DNA of 64,000 nt from Pseudooceanicola nanhaiensis (GTDB lineage Bacteria; Pseudomonadota; Alphaproteobacteria; Rhodobacterales; Rhodobacteraceae): the NCBI RefSeq assembly GCF_020171315.1, contig NZ_JAIUZP010000001.1, positions 434,001-498,000 of the forward strand. The letters run 5' to 3'. Shown in pieces: positions 9,784-19,956 of the stretch (position 1 is the first letter of the stretch; each line of letters begins with the position of its first letter). Both the position numbers and the translations under genes were made by a program. The notes beneath the pieces are model-generated. The model had not been told where the DNA came from and did not search any database. It worked only from the letters and a program-made list of their open reading frames with translations.

Positions 9784-10977
9784 TCAGCCTTTCACTGCTT
9801 TGACGATTTTTTCGGCGCCGTCGGACAGGTTGTCTGCCGCGATCACGTTGAGGCCGGAGTTGGAGATGATCTCCTTGCCGAGCTCGACGTTGGTGCCTTC
9901 GAGGCGTACGACCAGCGGAACCTGCAGGCCGACCTCTTTCACCGCGGCGATCACGCCTTCGGCGATGACGTCGCAGCGCATGATGCCGCCGAAGATGTTC
10001 ACCAGGATGCCCTTCACGTTCGGGTCCGAGGTGATGATCTTGAACGCTTCGGTCACTTTCTCCTTGGTGGCGCCGCCACCAACGTCGAGGAAGTTCGCGG
10101 GCTCTGCACCGTAGAGCTTGATGATGTCCATCGTTGCCATGGCCAGGCCTGCGCCGTTCACCATGCAGCCGATCTCACCGTCGAGCGCGATGTAGTTCAG
10201 GTCGTACTTGGAGGCCGCCAGTTCCTTGGCGTCTTCCTCGGTCTCGTCGCGCAGGGCGGCGATGTCGGCGTGGCGGTAGATCGCGTTGCCGTCGAAACCG
10301 ACCTTGGCGTCCAGCACCTTGAGGTTGCCATCGGGCATGACGATCAGCGGGTTGATTTCCAGCTGCTCCATGTCCTTCTCCATGAAGGCCTTGTAGAGCT
10401 GGCCGATCAGCTTCACGCACTGCTTCATCGCCTGGCCTTCGAGGCCCAGCGAGAAGGCGACCTTGCGGCCGTGGAACGGCTGGTAGCCGGTGGCGGTGTT
10501 GATCGAGAAGGAGAGGATTTTCTCCGGGGTCGACGCGGCGACTTCCTCGATGTCCATGCCGCCCTCGGTGGAGCAGACAACAGACACGGACGAGGTCTGA
10601 CGGTCCACCAGCAGCGCGAGGTACAGCTCGCGCTCGATGTCCGAACCCGCTTCGATGTAGATGCGGTTGACCTGCTTGCCGGCCGGACCGGTCTGGTGCG
10701 TCACCAGCGTGCGGCCGAGCATTTTCTTGGCTTCTTCGGCAGCTTCTTCCACCGATTTGGCAAGGCGGACACCGCCTTTTTCGCCCGCGTCGGCTTCCTT
10801 GAAGTGGCCCTTGCCGCGACCGCCGGCGTGGATTTGCGCCTTGACCACCCAGAGCGGGCCGTCGAGCTCGCCTGCGGCCGTCTTGGCCTCCTCCGCCTTC
10901 AGTACTGCACGCCCGTCGGACACCGGCGCGCCGTATTCGCGAAGCAGCGCCTTCGCCTGATATTCATGGATGTTCAT
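9784..10977 (-). CDS. sucC: Succinyl-CoA synthetase beta subunit
   Basis: This is a 397-residue ATP-grasp subunit. It begins [19 protein letters not shown], has the nucleotide-binding [19 protein letters not shown], the EINPL motif and the C-terminal [12 protein letters not shown] loop that closes on the alpha subunit. It is the first gene of the suc-lpd block. The only sizeable untranslated region upstream holds the paired TGTGATCACA palindromes, 109 bases from the start codon, so the operon promoter is expected between them. Confidence 0.96.
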   Translation of the reverse strand: MNIHEYQAKALLREYGAPVSDGRAVLKAEEAKTAAGELDGPLWVVKAQIHAGGRGKGHFKEADAGEKGGVRLAKSVEEAAEEAKKMLGRTLVTHQTGPAGKQVNRIYIEAGSDIERELYLALLVDRQTSSVSVVCSTEGGMDIEEVAASTPEKILSFSINTATGYQPFHGRKVAFSLGLEGQAMKQCVKLIGQLYKAFMEKDMEQLEINPLIVMPDGNLKVLDAKVGFDGNAIYRHADIAALRDETEEDAKELAASKYDLNYIALDGEIGCMVNGAGLAMATMDIIKLYGAEPANFLDVGGGATKEKVTEAFKIITSDPNVKGILVNIFGGIMRCDVIAEGVIAAVKEVGLQVPLVVRLEGTNVELGKEIISNSGLNVIAADNLSDGAEKIVKAVKG

Positions 10978-11085
10978 GAACTCCGTCCCTCGTTGCTACG
11001 ATTGCACCCGGTATAGCCACATCCTTGACGGGGGATGAACGGTTTTTTCCGCTCTACCGGGGAATTTCGCCGATTTTTCCGGGTT

Positions 11086-11116
11086 TGTGATCACACGCGA
11101 AAATGGTGTGATCACA
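11086..11116. promoter_or_regulatory. Paired TGTGATCACA operator upstream of sucC
   Basis: Two perfect 10-bp palindromes TGTGATCACA lie at 11086-11095 and 11107-11116, start to start 21 bp. Each extends to TTGTGATCACAC-like flanks that together form a larger inverted repeat. The same pair with the same 21-bp spacing precedes sdhC at 17190-17220. The layout suits two dimers of one regulator on the same face of the helix. The regulator is not identified. Confidence 0.75.
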
Positions 11117-11175
11117 AATGTCGTGGCGTCTCACCGTGGCGTGAGCGCCTGTGTCGAAATGGTGGGCAAATCACC

Positions 11176-11460
11176 CTAGCGCCGCGAGTCGGCGCCCGAG
11201 TCGGGCACCGGCGCCCGCGACGGGCCCGTGGCCGCATCGGAACCGGCCCAGTGATAGACCCGCCCCCTGTCGCCCTTCCGGCCGGTGTCGGACACACCGG
11301 GCAGCTGGCCTGCGCGTACCGCGTCAAGGAAGGCATGGCCCGACTGGACCTTCTCCCCGAGCGGCAGCCCGGTCCAGTCCGGGCGCAGGTCGGCGTAGTG
11401 GAACGGGCCGGGCGCGCGGCTGTCGAGGCGCCTGAGGACCTGTGCGAACCTTTCCTCCAT
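11176..11460 (-). CDS. Small conserved-looking hypothetical protein (94 aa)
   Basis: I do not recognise a named domain. The start at 11460 (MEERFAQVLRRLDSRAPG) is chosen because a strong GAGGAG site lies 5-6 bases upstream on the minus strand, and longer in-frame starts lack one. The middle (YADLRPDWTGLPLGEKVQSG, then FLDAVRAG) looks like a compact globular or winged-helix-like fold. The C-terminus is Arg/Ser/Asp rich. It lies between mdh and sucC on the same strand; whether it reads from the mdh promoter is unclear because a terminator follows mdh. Confidence 0.6.
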   Translation of the reverse strand: MEERFAQVLRRLDSRAPGPFHYADLRPDWTGLPLGEKVQSGHAFLDAVRAGQLPGVSDTGRKGDRGRVYHWAGSDAATGPSRAPVPDSGADSRR

Positions 11461-11654
11461 TCCGTCTCCTCTCTCCGTGACCAGACCCCAGGCCTGCACG
11501 CGTGCGGGCTGGGGTGAAGCGGCTTCGAAAGTCGCCAAGACCCTCGCAAATCAAGGGTGCGATGTCACCACCGGATTTGGAGAGGCAGCCATGAGGGGAG
11601 GGCATGGACCGGGACAGGGCGGCCGGATGAGGCCGGACAGGCGTTTGGCACACG

Positions 11655-11682
11655 AAAAAAAGGCGCCGGAAAACCGGCGCCT
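11655..11682 (-). terminator. Rho-independent terminator of mdh
   Basis: The perfect stem AGGCGCCGG/CCGGCGCCT with a four-base loop is followed on the minus strand by a T-run (complement of AAAAAAA at 11655-11661). It separates mdh from the small ORF and the suc operon. Confidence 0.88.
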
Positions 11683-11708
11683 TTCCCTGTCGGACTGTGG
11701 CCCCTGGC

Positions 11709-12677
<969 letters not shown>

Positions 12678-12845
12678 TCATCTCCGGTCCGGTTGAAAAT
12701 CGCGGCAAGGCGTAGTCCCTTCCCCCTTGGTGCGCAAGGGTTTCACGCGGACGTTACGGCAGGAACCACCCTCGACCACCCCCACCGTTAGCGCTAGATC
12801 CGCGCTATTGCCCTGAAACGCGCCGTCCGGAGGCCCGCTTTTTTC

Positions 12846-13604
12846 ATGCTCGACCTGACCCCGGCCTTCTTCGCCTTCGCGATTCCCGCTGTCATCTTTT
12901 CGGGCATGTCGAAGGGGGGATTCGGCGGCGGCGCTGCTTTTGCCGCCTCTGCGATTCTGGCGCTGTACCTGCCGCCGCCGGTGGCGCTGGGGCTGATGCT
13001 GCCGCTCTTGATGCTGATGGATGTGACCGCGCTGCCGGGCTACTGGCGGCGCTGGAGCTGGGGGGACGCGGCCCCAATGCTCATGGGGGCGCTGCCCGGT
13101 GTCCTGTTGGGCGCGGTGCTGATGAAACACGCCGATCCCGATCTCTTCCGCCTGCTGATCGGGGTGATCTGCATCGCCTTCGTGGCGTGGCGGCTGGCGC
13201 AGGGCGCGGGGCTGATCCGGCTGGCGCGGATCGACCGTCCGCACAGGGGTTTCGCCGGGGCCTCGGGGATGGCGGTGGGCTTCACCTCTTTCATCAGCCA
13301 CGCGGGCGGGCCGCCGGCGGCGGTCTACCTGCTGTCCCGCGGTCTCGACAAGATGACCTACCAGGCCACGACGGTGCTGCTTTTCTGGGCGGTGAACCTG
13401 ATGAAGGTCGGCTTCTACGCCGGGGCCGGGGTCTTCAGCCTGTCGACCCTGACGGCCGACCTGATCCTCGCCCCGGTGGCGATGCTGGGCGTGGTGATCG
13501 GCATCAAGGCCCACAAGGTGGTGTCCGAAAAGCTCTTCTTCGGCATCACCTACACGCTGCTGACCTTCACCGGCATCCGGTTGATCTGGGTCGCGTTGGC
13601 CTAG
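12846..13604 (+). CDS. TauE/SafE family anion exporter
   Basis: This 252-residue membrane protein has about seven to eight hydrophobic helices. It shows the paired family motifs: GMSKGGFGGGAAFAASAILA in the first half and GFTSFISHAGGPPAAVYLLSRG in the second. Members export sulfite, sulfoacetate or other organic anions across the inner membrane. The substrate cannot be told here, since no sulfonate-degradation gene is adjacent. It is divergent from mdh and convergent with the secreted protein gene, with only a 10-base gap. Confidence 0.85.
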   Translation: MLDLTPAFFAFAIPAVIFSGMSKGGFGGGAAFAASAILALYLPPPVALGLMLPLLMLMDVTALPGYWRRWSWGDAAPMLMGALPGVLLGAVLMKHADPDLFRLLIGVICIAFVAWRLAQGAGLIRLARIDRPHRGFAGASGMAVGFTSFISHAGGPPAAVYLLSRGLDKMTYQATTVLLFWAVNLMKVGFYAGAGVFSLSTLTADLILAPVAMLGVVIGIKAHKVVSEKLFFGITYTLLTFTGIRLIWVALA

Positions 13605-13614
13605 GGCCGTCTGC

Positions 13615-13926
13615 TTAGGTGTCCTCGTCCTGCATGGGCAGTGCCTCTGCCAGCGTCTCATAGGATTCGCCGCTCGCCACGAGGCAGGTGAGGCCGGAGG
13701 TCATCGTCACCGTGATCGTCCATGTCCCGCTGTCGTCGGAGGCAAAGACCTCCATCACGCCGTTGTTGGAGCCGAGGCCGATCGCGCGCCGCGTCTCTCC
13801 ATACGTCGTGGCCAGACGGTCGAGCACCATGTCGCGGGGGCCGCAGTTGCGGGCCTGGGCCACGGCAGGCGCTGCCATGAGAAGAAGGAGACAGGCGCCG
13901 AGCCCGCCGGGAATGCAGAGTTTCAT
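13615..13926 (-). CDS. Small secreted hypothetical protein (103 aa)
   Basis: A clear signal peptide (MKLCIPGGLGACLLLLMAAPAVAQA) is followed by about 78 mature residues with two cysteines (NCGPRD near the mature start and LTCLV later) that could form a disulfide. The start at 13926 is fixed by an AAGGA site 8 bases upstream. I recognise the type as common in Rhodobacteraceae but know no function. It is a periplasmic or secreted single gene, convergent with the exporter. Confidence 0.75.
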   Translation of the reverse strand: MKLCIPGGLGACLLLLMAAPAVAQARNCGPRDMVLDRLATTYGETRRAIGLGSNNGVMEVFASDDSGTWTITVTMTSGLTCLVASGESYETLAEALPMQDEDT

Positions 13927-14249
13927 CGTCAGTCCTTTCCGGTCCTGAAGTGCGGGCCTTTGCAGGAGCAGGCGGGACGTCCGGCCTGCCGCAAAGCGCG
14001 GCGACGACCTGCCTCCTCGACGGGGAGGGCCGGGCCGCGATTGTTCCGGGGGCCGGGCGGGCGGCGGGGCCCTCCAATCCTTGCAAGCCTGCCTGACAAG
14101 AGACGAAGACAGGGTTAATGTCCGGGGCGTTGCTGCGCGTGCCGTCGAATTTCTCTGCGCTGCGGCAGAATTTCTCTTGAACAATTGAGTTAAAAAGTGC
14201 CAAACCCGCGCAAGATTATTGCCGAGCCATGGCAATCCAGGAGGAACCG
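13927..14249. other. Intergenic region upstream of mcl2
   Basis: This 323-base spacer separates the divergent secreted-protein and mcl2 genes. No convincing ORF is visible. It contains a direct repeat of GAATTTCTCT at 14147-14156 and 14168-14177, again 21 bp apart, with a TGCGCTGCGGCA block between them, and an AT-rich stretch (TTGAACAATTGAGTTAAAAA) that probably holds the mcl2 promoter. Confidence 0.5.
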
Positions 14250-15110
14250 ATGACATCTGACGCCACGACCCGTCCCTACCGCTCCGTGCTCTACATCCCC
14301 GGCTCGAAGGAGCGGGCGCTCGACAAGGCGCGCTCCCTGCCGGTGGATGCGATCATCTTCGATCTGGAGGATGCGGTGACCCCCGATGCCAAGGCCGAGG
14401 CGCGCGAAACGCTGAAGACGGCGCTGGCTGAAGGGGGCTATGGCGCCAAGGCACAGATCATCCGCATCAACGGGCTGGACACCGACTGGGGCGCGGCCGA
14501 CGTGGCCGCGCTGAAGGACAGCGGGGCGGATGCCTTCCTGCTGCCCAAGGTGAATTCCGCCGCCGACATTCAGGCGCTCTCGGACATCCTCGGGGCCGAC
14601 ACGCCGATCTGGGCGATGATCGAGACGCCGCTTGGCGTGCTGAACGCGCTGGAAATCGCGGCCCATCCGCAGCTGACCGGCTTCGTCGCGGGGACCAATG
14701 ACCTCGCCAAGGAGCTCAACTGCCGTGGCCGCGCCGACCGCCTGCCGATGATGTTCGCGCTGCAGCAGATGCTGCTGGCCGCCCGCGCCCATGGGGTGAT
14801 CGCGGTGGATGGCGTCTACAACCAGTTCAAGGACGAGGAAGGCCTGCGCATCGAATGCGATCAGGGCCGCGACCTCGGCTTCGACGGCAAGACCCTGATC
14901 CACCCGGCGCAGGTCGAAGTGGCGAATGCCGCCTTCGCCCCCTCCGACGCCGAGGTGGATCTGGCGAAACGCCAGATCGCCGCCTTCGAGGAGACCGAGA
15001 AGGCCGGGCAGGGCGTGGCCGTTGTGGATGGCAAGATCGTCGAGAACCTGCACGTGGAAACCGCCCGCAAGACGCTGGCCAAGGCCGAGGCGATTGCACA
15101 GTTGGGCTGA
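14250..15110 (+). CDS. mcl2: (3S)-malyl-CoA thioesterase, HpcH/HpaI-CitE family
   Basis: This 286-residue CoA-ester lyase family protein has the CitE signature: RSVLYIPGSKERALDKA, IIFDLEDAV, AQIIRINGLDT, WAMIETPLGVLNA and GFDGKTLIHPAQV. In Rhodobacter sphaeroides the paralogue Mcl2 hydrolyses (3S)-malyl-CoA to malate. It is encoded close to mch and the sdh genes, and the same arrangement occurs here, which favours Mcl2 over the lyase Mcl1. The ATG at 14250 has a GGAGG site 8 bases upstream; the earlier ATG at 14229 does not. An alternative is another CitE-type lyase. Confidence 0.85.
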   Translation: MTSDATTRPYRSVLYIPGSKERALDKARSLPVDAIIFDLEDAVTPDAKAEARETLKTALAEGGYGAKAQIIRINGLDTDWGAADVAALKDSGADAFLLPKVNSAADIQALSDILGADTPIWAMIETPLGVLNALEIAAHPQLTGFVAGTNDLAKELNCRGRADRLPMMFALQQMLLAARAHGVIAVDGVYNQFKDEEGLRIECDQGRDLGFDGKTLIHPAQVEVANAAFAPSDAEVDLAKRQIAAFEETEKAGQGVAVVDGKIVENLHVETARKTLAKAEAIAQLG

Positions 15111-15177
15111 GACCGTCAGGGTGGGCGCGAGCGCGGGCTGAGCCCCGCCGCAACCCCTCTGGCAGCAGGTGCTCCTC

Positions 15178-15723
15178 ATGATCCTCCTCATCCTCGGTAT
15201 CCTTCTCTGGGTCTTCGCCCACCTCTTCAAACGCATCGCCCCCGCGAAACGGGCCGCGATGGGCGCGAAGGGGCGCGGGCCCGTGGCCATCGGCATCGGG
15301 GTGGGGCTGATCTGCATCATCCTGGGCTACCGCTGGGCGCCCTTCATCAATGTCTGGTATCCGCCCGCCTTCTTCACCCACATCAACAACCTGCTGATGC
15401 TGCTGGCGGTTTTCGCCTTCGCCATCAGCGAATCGAAGGGCGCGCTGAAGGCAAAGTTCCGCCATCCCCAGCTGGGCGCCGTGATCCTCTGGGGGATCGC
15501 GCACCTGATGGTGAACGGCGATCTGGCCTCGATCCTGCTCTTCGGCTCGATGCTTCTCTGGGCCGTGGTGGAGATCGTGCTGATCAACCGCGCGGGCCCG
15601 TGGGAGCGCCCCGTCGCAGGGTCGCCCAAGCGCGACCTGATCACCCTGGCCGCGACGATCGTGGCCTTCGTCATCATCACGCTGATCCACGGCTGGATCG
15701 GCCCGTCACCTTTCCCTGGATAA
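15178..15723 (+). CDS. NnrU family membrane protein
   Basis: This protein of about 181 residues has six probable transmembrane helices. It contains the NnrU-type core: GYRWAPFINVWYPPAFFTHINNLLMLLAVF, and RHPQLGAVILWGIAHLMVNGDLASILLFG with the conserved HP and HL-N-GD residues. NnrU was first noted near nitrite/nitric-oxide reductase genes, but most copies have no proven role. A GTG at 15169 is an alternative start. The gene lies between mcl2 and DUF1737 in a tight plus-strand run ending in mch, and this gene order is shared with relatives. Confidence 0.85.
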   Translation: MILLILGILLWVFAHLFKRIAPAKRAAMGAKGRGPVAIGIGVGLICIILGYRWAPFINVWYPPAFFTHINNLLMLLAVFAFAISESKGALKAKFRHPQLGAVILWGIAHLMVNGDLASILLFGSMLLWAVVEIVLINRAGPWERPVAGSPKRDLITLAATIVAFVIITLIHGWIGPSPFPG

Positions 15724-15727
15724 CGCC

Positions 15728-15931
15728 ATGAAAGCCTATCGACTGCTCACCGAGGACGATACGTCCGCCTTCTGCCACAAGGTGTCCGAGGCCCTCTCGA
15801 AGGGCTGGGAGCTTCACGGCTCGCCCGCCTATGCCTTCGACGCCGCGACCGGTAAGATGCGCTGCGCGCAGGCGGTGACCAAGGACGTGGAGGCGGAGTA
15901 TTCGCCCGACATCAAGCTGGGACAACTGTGA
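15728..15931 (+). CDS. DUF1737 domain protein (67 aa)
   Basis: This short soluble protein has the DUF1737 pattern: MKAYRLLTEDDTSAFCHKV at the N-terminus, then SKGWELHGSPAYAFD and MRCAQAVTKD. It probably folds as one small alpha/beta domain. Function is unknown. It starts four bases after nnrU, and its TGA shares a base with the mch ATG (TGATG), which implies translational coupling with mesaconyl-CoA hydratase. Confidence 0.85.
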   Translation: MKAYRLLTEDDTSAFCHKVSEALSKGWELHGSPAYAFDAATGKMRCAQAVTKDVEAEYSPDIKLGQL

Positions 15932-16962
15932 TGAGCAAGACGAACCCGGGACGTTTCTTCGAGGATTACGCCGTCGGTCAGGTCATCGACCACGCGGTGC
16001 CGCGGACCGTGGGGCAGGGGGAGCGGGCGCTCTATCACGCGCTCTACCCGGCACGCCATGCGCTCTATTCCTCCGATGCCTTCGCGCAATCCTGCGGCCT
16101 GCCGGCCTCGCCGCTGGATGACCTCGCCGCCTTCCACGTGGTCTTCGGCAAGACCGTGCCGGATGTCTCGCTCAACGCGGTGGCGAACCTCGGTTACGCC
16201 GAGGGCCGCTGGCTGAAGCCGGTCTGGCCCGGCGACACGCTGCGCTCCCGATCCGAGGTGATCGGGCTCAAGCAGAACTCGAACGGCAAGTCGGGCGTGG
16301 TCTACGTCCGCACCTCCGGCCTGAACCAGCACGGCGAGACCGTGATGGACTATGTCCGCTGGGTCATGGTGCGCAAAGGCGACCTCGACGCGCCCGCGCC
16401 CGAGGCGGTGCTGCCGGAGCTGAAGCCGGTTCTGGCGGCGGAGGACCTCGTGATCCCCGAGGGGCTCGACTTCACGGGCTACGATTTCACGCTGGCCGGT
16501 GAGCCGCACCGCTGGGGCGATTACGAGGTGGGCGAGGTGATCGACCACGTCGATGGCGTCACCATTGAGGAGGCCGAGCACATGATCGCCACGCGCCTCT
16601 GGCAGAACACCGCCAAGGTGCATTTCGACGCGACCTTCCGGCCCGACGGGCAGCGGCTGATCTATGGCGGGCACATCATCTCGATGGCGCGCGCCCTGTC
16701 CTTCAACGGGCTGGCGAATGCGCAGATGATCGTCGGCCTGAACGGCGGCGCCCATGCAAACCCTTGTTTTTCCGGCTTGACCGTCAAGGCCTGGTCCGAG
16801 GTGCTGGACAAGGCAGAGACCCCGGCCCCCGGCGTGGGCGCCCTGCGCCTGCGGCTGGTGGCGACCACCGGGGCCCCCGCCGGTGCCCTGAAGGGCGCGG
16901 ACGGGAAGTACCTGCCCGAGGTGCTGCTGGACCTCGATTACTGGGCGCTGATCCCCCTGTGA
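15931..16962 (+). CDS. mch: Mesaconyl-C1-CoA hydratase (beta-methylmalyl-CoA dehydratase)
   Basis: This 343-residue double hot-dog enzyme of the MaoC type interconverts mesaconyl-CoA and beta-methylmalyl-CoA in the ethylmalonyl-CoA pathway for acetyl-CoA assimilation. It starts MSKTNPGRFFEDYAVGQVIDH. A MaoC-like half holds YSSDAFAQSCGLPASPLDDL and NLGYAEGRW, and a second half starts WGDYEVGEVIDHVDGVTIEE. Length matches the characterised alphaproteobacterial enzyme. The ATG overlaps the DUF1737 stop. The stop codon lies inside the first unit of an 11-bp tandem repeat. Confidence 0.92.
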   Translation: MSKTNPGRFFEDYAVGQVIDHAVPRTVGQGERALYHALYPARHALYSSDAFAQSCGLPASPLDDLAAFHVVFGKTVPDVSLNAVANLGYAEGRWLKPVWPGDTLRSRSEVIGLKQNSNGKSGVVYVRTSGLNQHGETVMDYVRWVMVRKGDLDAPAPEAVLPELKPVLAAEDLVIPEGLDFTGYDFTLAGEPHRWGDYEVGEVIDHVDGVTIEEAEHMIATRLWQNTAKVHFDATFRPDGQRLIYGGHIISMARALSFNGLANAQMIVGLNGGAHANPCFSGLTVKAWSEVLDKAETPAPGVGALRLRLVATTGAPAGALKGADGKYLPEVLLDLDYWALIPL

Positions 16963-17000
16963 TCCCGCTGCGATCCCGCTGTAATCCGGCTGTGATCGCG
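16957..17000. repeat. Four-copy 11-bp tandem repeat over the mch stop
   Basis: The consecutive units are CTGTGATCCCG, CTGCGATCCCG, CTGTAATCCGG and CTGTGATCGCG. The first contains the mch TGA. The array runs directly into the sdhC upstream region. Confidence 0.75.
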
Positions 17001-17339
17001 CCCAGTCCCGGCGCGTCGATAGTGACTGTGGAGGGGCGGCCCGGGGCCGCCCGCCATCGGCGCCGGACCGCCCCGGATGCGCGTGGCGCTTGCGGCAAGG
17101 GCCGCCAGCCGGTCAAATGAGCGCAAGAATCAATACGCAAAACCTAGCAAATCACTCGGAATACATCGTCTCCGATTTGTTGCACATTTTGTGATCACAC
17201 ACGTAAAATCTGTGATCACAACTCGAAATTTATTTATGTGCCACTGTCAAATTCTTGGGACTGCGACCCCCGGAGAGGATGACAAGCGGGGCCGCTTCTG
17301 CGTAAACCAGCGCCGAGGGAAATACGGAAAGGACATCTC
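16963..17339. other. Intergenic region between mch and sdhC
   Basis: This 377-base gap has no plausible gene. From left to right it holds the 11-bp tandem repeat, a GGGCGGCC/GGCCGCCC hairpin at 17034-17052 that may end the mch transcript (no T-run), an AT-richer segment, the paired TGTGATCACA sites, and about 120 bases of untranslated leader before sdhC. Confidence 0.6.
17190..17220. promoter_or_regulatory. Paired TGTGATCACA operator upstream of sdhC
   Basis: Perfect TGTGATCACA palindromes lie at 17190-17199 and 17211-17220, 21 bp apart start to start. They sit 120 bases before the sdhC ATG. This matches the sucC pair in motif, spacing and distance to the start codon. Confidence 0.75.
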
Positions 17340-17729
17340 ATGGCTGATGTGAACCGTGGCAATCGCCCACTCTCCCCTTTCATGATCGGGCAGTACTACC
17401 GCCCCCAGATGACGTCGATCTCGTCCATCACGGTCCGCATTACCGGCATCGCGACGCTTGGCTTCGCGTTCCTGCTGGTCTGCTGGTTCCTTGCTGCGGC
17501 TAGCTCGCCGGAAGCTTTTGCGGTCGTGGACGGCCTGCTGACCAGCTGGTTCGGTGACCTGCTGATGCTGCTGGCGACCTGGGCCATCTGGTACCACATG
17601 CTTGGCCGTCTGCGTCACGTGATCTGGGACCTCGGATACTGCATCGAGATCCCCGTGGCCGAAAAGATGGGCTGGGGCATGTTCATCGGCGCCACCGTTC
17701 TGACGCTCTTCACGATCATCGTGGTGTAA
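17340..17729 (+). CDS. sdhC: Succinate dehydrogenase cytochrome b556 subunit
   Basis: This 129-residue membrane anchor has three helices. It shows the family motifs RPLSPFMIGQYYRPQMTSISSITVRITG (quinone-site Ser/Arg region) and WYHMLGRLRHVIWDLG, where the HxxxGxRH pattern supplies a haem b ligand. It anchors SdhAB to the inner membrane and takes part in ubiquinone reduction. It is the first gene of the sdhCDAB operon and lies behind the paired operator. The ATG is preceded by GGAAAGGA. Confidence 0.94.
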   Translation: MADVNRGNRPLSPFMIGQYYRPQMTSISSITVRITGIATLGFAFLLVCWFLAAASSPEAFAVVDGLLTSWFGDLLMLLATWAIWYHMLGRLRHVIWDLGYCIEIPVAEKMGWGMFIGATVLTLFTIIVV

Positions 17730-17740
17730 GGAGACAGTTC

Positions 17741-18112
17741 ATGCGATTTCTGACTGACCGCAAGCGCGCCCAGGGGCTGGGCTCCGGCCGCACCGGGACC
17801 GAACACCACTGGAAAGCGATGATCAGCTCGGCCGTTCTGGTCGTGCTCGTGCCGCTCTTCGTCTTCACCTTCGGCGCGGGCCTCGGCGGCAGCTACGAAG
17901 AGGTCCTCGCCTACTTCGGGCGCCCCTGTCCGGCGATCATCACCGCGCTGACCGCGATCGTGGTGATCCTGCACTGCAAGGGCGAAGCAGACGAGGCCAT
18001 CATCGACTACGTCCACGGCACCCCGGGCAAACTGCTGCTCGTCGCCGTGCAGGCGTTTTCCTACGCCATGATCGTCGCGGTGCTCTTCGCGCTGGTCAAA
18101 CTGGCACTCTAA
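17741..18112 (+). CDS. sdhD: Succinate dehydrogenase hydrophobic membrane anchor
   Basis: This is a 123-residue, three-helix anchor subunit. It starts [24 protein letters not shown], the N-terminal motif of alphaproteobacterial SdhD. It continues with [18 protein letters not shown], which matches the haem/quinone-proximal H-x-G-x-x-x-I-I-x-D-Y-x-H pattern. With SdhC it forms the quinone pocket and haem site of complex II. It begins 11 bases after sdhC. Confidence 0.93.
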   Translation: MRFLTDRKRAQGLGSGRTGTEHHWKAMISSAVLVVLVPLFVFTFGAGLGGSYEEVLAYFGRPCPAIITALTAIVVILHCKGEADEAIIDYVHGTPGKLLLVAVQAFSYAMIVAVLFALVKLAL

Positions 18113-18137
18113 TTCGCGGGTTGAAGGAAAAGATAAC

Positions 18138-19946
18138 ATGACGGCAGCTTACCAATACGAGACGCATGAATATGACGTCGTGGTCGTCGGGGCTGGCGGT
18201 GCAGGGCTGCGCGCGACCCTCGGCATGGCCGAACAGGGCCTGCGCACGGCCTGCGTGACCAAGGTCTTCCCGACTCGATCCCACACCGTCGCCGCACAGG
18301 GCGGCATCGCCGCGTCGCTGTCCAACATGGGCCCCGACAACTGGCAGTGGCACATGTACGACACCGTGAAGGGCTCCGACTGGCTCGGCGACACCGACGC
18401 GATGGAATACCTCGCCCGCGAGGCGCCCAAGGCGGTCTACGAGCTGGAGCACTACGGTGTGCCCTTCAGCCGGACCGAAGAAGGCAAGATCTACCAGCGT
18501 CCCTTCGGTGGCCACACCACCGAGTTCGGTGAAGGCCCGCCCGTGCAGCGCACCTGCGCCGCGGCAGACCGCACCGGCCACGCCATCCTGCACACGCTCT
18601 ACGGCCAGTCGCTGAAGAACAACGCAGAGTTCTACATCGAGTATTTCGCGATCGACCTGATCATGTCGGACGACGGCGTCTGCCAGGGTGTGGTCTGCTG
18701 GAAGCTCGACGACGGCACGATGCACGTCTTCTCGGCCAAGATGGTCGTCCTCGCCACCGGCGGTTACGGCCGGGCCTACTTCTCGGCCACCTCGGCGCAC
18801 ACCTGCACCGGTGACGGCGGCGGCATGGTGGCCCGTGCGGGCCTCGCGCTGCAGGACATGGAATTCGTCCAGTTCCACCCGACCGGCATTTACGGTTCGG
18901 GCTGCCTCATCACCGAGGGTGCCCGCGGTGAAGGCGGTTACCTGACCAACTCGGAAGGCGAACGGTTCATGGAGCGCTATGCGCCCCAGTACAAGGACCT
19001 CGCGCCCCGCGACTACGTCTCGCGCTCCATGACCATGGAGATCCGCGAAGGCCGTGGCGTGGGCGAGCATGGCGACCACATCCACCTGAACCTCTCGCAC
19101 CTGCCTGCCGAGGCACTCGCCGAGCGTCTGCCGGGCATTTCCGAGAGCGCGAAGATCTTCGCCGGTGTGGACGTGACCAAGGAGCCGATCCCGGTTCTGC
19201 CGACCGTGCACTACAACATGGGCGGCATCCCGACCAACTACTGGGGTGAGGTTCTGAATCCCACCGCCGAGAACCCGACCGCGATCGTGCCCGGCCTGAT
19301 GGCCGCGGGCGAGGCGGGCTGTGCCTCGGTCCACGGTGCGAACCGTCTCGGCTCCAACTCGCTGATCGACCTCGTGGTCTTCGGTCGGGCCGCCTCGATC
19401 CGCGCCGGCCAGATCGTCGATCCGTCCAAGCCGAACCCGACGCTCAACAAGGCGTCGATCGACAAGGCCTTCGACCGGTTCGACTACTTCCGCAACGCCA
19501 AGGGGGGCGTCACCACCGCAGAACTGCGGCTGGAGATGCAGCGCACCATGCAGGCGGACGCGGCGGTGTTCCGCACCGACAAGACGCTGAAGGAAGGCGT
19601 CGCGAAGATGACCGAGATCGCCAAGAAGCTGCCGGACCTCGCCGTGACGGACCGGTCGCTGATCTGGAACTCGGACCTGATGGAAACGCTGGAACTCACC
19701 AACCTGATGCCCAACGCGATGGCCACCATCGTGGGCGCAGAGGCGCGCAAGGAAAGCCGCGGGGCACATGCCCACGAGGATTACCCGACCCGCGACGACG
19801 AGAACTGGCGCATCCACTCGGTTGCCCATGTGGATGGGGCCGACGTCACGCTGAGCTTCCGCCCGGTGATCGTCGATCCGCTGACCACCGAAGCCGAAGG
19901 CGGCATCTCGCTCAAGAAAATCGCGCCCAAGGCGCGGACGTTCTAA
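18138..19946 (+). CDS. sdhA: Succinate dehydrogenase flavoprotein subunit
   Basis: This 602-residue subunit oxidises succinate to fumarate using covalently bound FAD. The GAGGAGL FAD loop is near residue 18. The FAD-attachment histidine is in [12 protein letters not shown] (His49). HPTGIYGSG and [21 protein letters not shown] are intact, and the C-terminal region [14 protein letters not shown] is typical. A GAAGGA site precedes the ATG. Sequence and length are ordinary for the family. Confidence 0.97.
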   Translation: MTAAYQYETHEYDVVVVGAGGAGLRATLGMAEQGLRTACVTKVFPTRSHTVAAQGGIAASLSNMGPDNWQWHMYDTVKGSDWLGDTDAMEYLAREAPKAVYELEHYGVPFSRTEEGKIYQRPFGGHTTEFGEGPPVQRTCAAADRTGHAILHTLYGQSLKNNAEFYIEYFAIDLIMSDDGVCQGVVCWKLDDGTMHVFSAKMVVLATGGYGRAYFSATSAHTCTGDGGGMVARAGLALQDMEFVQFHPTGIYGSGCLITEGARGEGGYLTNSEGERFMERYAPQYKDLAPRDYVSRSMTMEIREGRGVGEHGDHIHLNLSHLPAEALAERLPGISESAKIFAGVDVTKEPIPVLPTVHYNMGGIPTNYWGEVLNPTAENPTAIVPGLMAAGEAGCASVHGANRLGSNSLIDLVVFGRAASIRAGQIVDPSKPNPTLNKASIDKAFDRFDYFRNAKGGVTTAELRLEMQRTMQADAAVFRTDKTLKEGVAKMTEIAKKLPDLAVTDRSLIWNSDLMETLELTNLMPNAMATIVGAEARKESRGAHAHEDYPTRDDENWRIHSVAHVDGADVTLSFRPVIVDPLTTEAEGGISLKKIAPKARTF

Positions 19947-19956
19947 GGAGGACGAT

